A program made the translations under genes and the position numbers. Below the pieces are notes generated by a model, which saw only the letters and a program-made list of their open reading frames with translations, searched no databases and had not been told where the DNA came from. Shown here in pieces: positions 62,226 to 64,000 of a DNA stretch of 64,000 nt; the stretch's first letter is position 1; every line of letters starts with the position of its first letter. The stretch comes from Lophius americanus. Taxonomy: Eukaryota; Chordata; Actinopteri; Lophiiformes; Lophiidae. The stretch is taken from assembly GCA_037951165.1 (NCBI GenBank), contig JBBDHG010000004.1, forward strand, positions 1,321,001 to 1,385,000. The letters run 5' to 3'.

Positions 62226-63080
62226 GAGTTATCATATCAGTTCCTGTGTGAGGAAATATATGTGAAAGGCCAGTTTTAATAGCCCATGCTAATTGAGTAA
62301 TATTGAGCAGCCTCGGTTCACAGACATGCCTCTTCACAGACACCCTCATGTGACGGTGTCAGTGCTGGTGAGAAGCAGATGAGACTGGCATGAGAGGATG
62401 GCCTCTGTTTCAGCTGATGTAATAGTGCCTGATGTAGCAGCTCTTTGGATCACAGTATTTGCAGTGAGGTCATTGCCTTCATGTGGTTCTTATGGACTGC
62501 AAAGTTATGACCGTCTCAAGCTCTGATTTCCTAACAAATACTGAACGTGTGAGAGTGACAGTAAAGTTTTGCATGTTCTCTCAGCAAATCTCTCTCCGCA
62601 ATTTTTTGGGATGTTTTTCAGTGACAAAAAATGTACGTGCCTGTTCAGATGTATGTCTTATTGATGCGTATGCAATTATATGCATCAAATATATTTATGT
62701 ATTTCGCAGAGGCAGTATTTATAGCGGGAAATGTAGATGAATTCTTGGTCTACTTTCTCACCCTCCCATGGTGCCTCCTGTCTCCCAGTGGACTTACAGC
62801 CTGTCTATCTATGTGGATACTCAGCACACTAAACATATACTCACACATATTTGCAAGTACAGAGAAGATTAACATGTACACTCTGCCTATTTAAACTGTA
62901 TATAAAAGACTTTTAAGTTTTTTATTATTTTATGTTAAGTTGTTAACTTATCTCATCCAGACAGAGACATCTTGGTTCTTCTGTACATCATTTTTACATG
63001 TTACCATATCCTTGTAGTTAGAAAATAAGGATTAAAATAATAAAAAACCGTGTATAAAATGTGTCCCTTTCTACTTATAG

Positions 63081-63242
63081 ATGTGGATCTGTTGGTTTGT
63101 AAGCACCAGGGTCCATCCTGCTGCACCCGGAAGATGGAGGAGAGCTACCAATTTGCAGTAAAAAGGGAAACATTCCACAACATTCACTCCTACAGCTATG
63201 AGCTTAAGCACCTTCTCTCGGGTCACTCAGATGCCTTCCAGG
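63081..63242 (+). CDS. gpc5: Glypican (GPC3/GPC5 subfamily), exon 2
   Basis: After acceptor ctacttatag the frame (split Asp codon) reads DVDLLVCKHQGPSCCTRKME then ESYQFAVKRETFHNIHSYSY then ELKHLLSGHSDAFQ, with donor GTAAGT in phase 1. CxxxGPxCCTRKMEExYQ is a diagnostic glypican cysteine block, and CCTRKME is closer to GPC5 than to GPC3 (CCSRKME) as I remember them. The exon has 162 bp and ends at the same protein position as in human GPC3. The remaining exons lie beyond the window. Confidence 0.9.
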
Positions 63243-64000
63243 GTAAGTTGTTGGGCCAAGGCGGGTTTGGACGGGATTGGCCTAAGACACTGGGTTGTTG
63301 AAGATGTTACATTTGAATGAATAGTCATAAAAATGTTTGGTCCATAATAAAACCCGCTGTTGCACTCCATTTTATACGGCATAGTTGATTTAAAGAACAG
63401 AACCAGCTTCATGCTGACCTGCAACAGAACTTGTTCCTCATATTTGAACCCAAATTCAGTAATAAAAACAAAATAACATTGTTTTTTGTTTTCTTGACAA
63501 ACAAAAATGAATTAGTCCAGTATTGTTTACTCTGTTATTTAGGTTGGGGATAGCTGACATAAAGCTCCATCAAAGGATATGGAGGCCCTTTTCTTAGACT
63601 TTTATGTATACTGGAAGTTTTCTGCTTCATCATTATCTGATCTTGCTCTCTGGACAGAGAACAATTACTGGAAGCCTTGAAGAAATTACTGCAGTCTTGG
63701 AGAGGGAAATGACCTGCGCACAATAATCTATTTTGTTTATTTTCTTTGTGTTCATTCTGAGGTGTATTTATTTATTTTTTCAAATGCCTTTGTAGCCCCG
63801 TCAGTTAAGATGTTAGAATTCGGCATAAACAAGGTTCTGCTGTAGATACAAGAACTGTTTCAGTGAGGGCTTGCAAGCCAAAGGGTTTTGTACTGCACCC
63901 AAGTACATTAGGCAGTGCACCAGTTGCCCAAGCTTGTCTTTCCTCTGTTTCTGGAAATTACAGTGTCCCTTCAATGCAAAAGTTTTGAAAACGAATCATT
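63243..64000 (+). other. Start of the second glypican intron
   Basis: Starts GTAAGT. No further coding exon is seen before the window ends. Confidence 0.6.

Larger units (their letters stand above)
53623..63080 (+). other. First intron of the glypican gene (about 9.5 kb)
   Basis: Begins GTGAGC and ends ctacttatag. AT-rich, no other supported coding exon. Contains a degraded retroposon-like piece at 57.75-57.89 kb and short palindromic actgtaa words near 55.24 and 56.9 kb. Long first introns are normal for this subfamily. Confidence 0.7.

Noticed and set aside
1..64000. CRISPR arrays, operons, prokaryotic systems
   Set aside because: Introns, polyadenylation signals and vertebrate gene families show a eukaryotic genome; no direct-repeat spacer arrays are present.

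Overview
This is eukaryotic, intron-rich, AT-rich DNA with dinucleotide microsatellites, decayed retrotransposon and transposase copies, and vertebrate genes. Gene content and repeats point to a ray-finned (probably teleost) fish. Most of the window is intron or intergenic sequence. Gene names rest on motifs and family knowledge remembered without a database search.

Layout. (1) 1-840: last coding exon and 3'UTR of an unidentified plus-strand gene. (2) 1.4-2.1 kb: 3' end of an L2/Rex-like LINE with a degraded reverse-transcriptase C-terminus. (3) 4.7-9.2 kb: repeats, including a perfect 23-bp hairpin, and a decayed minus-strand hAT-like transposase-derived gene. (4) 12.3-13.2 kb: a complete two-exon minus-strand somatostatin-family gene whose peptide ends in FWKSRTAC, as in catfish somatostatin-22. 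(5) 16.9-26.8 kb: two head-to-head type IV collagen genes, one minus (col4a3-like) and one plus (col4a4-like), both broken by in-frame stops, frameshifts, lost glycines and a LINE-tail insertion. (6) 29.1-42.6 kb: minus-strand nyap2, six coding exons with fully consistent splice phases, predicting about 1120 aa. One exon carries a long tandem-repeat expansion. (7) 42.6-53 kb: intergenic. (8) 53.4 kb to beyond the right edge: first two coding exons of a plus-strand glypican of the GPC3/GPC5 subfamily, with a 9.5 kb first intron.

Context. The order and orientation <-col4a3 col4a4-> <-nyap2 matches the human 2q36 arrangement NYAP2-> ... <-COL4A4 COL4A3->, but IRS1 and RHBDD1, which lie between them in human, are not visible here. 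The synteny supports naming the collagen relics col4a3 and col4a4. The window therefore shows a conserved neighbourhood in which the kidney/eye basement-membrane collagen pair has decayed in place while the neuronal PI3K adapter beside it is intact and enlarged.
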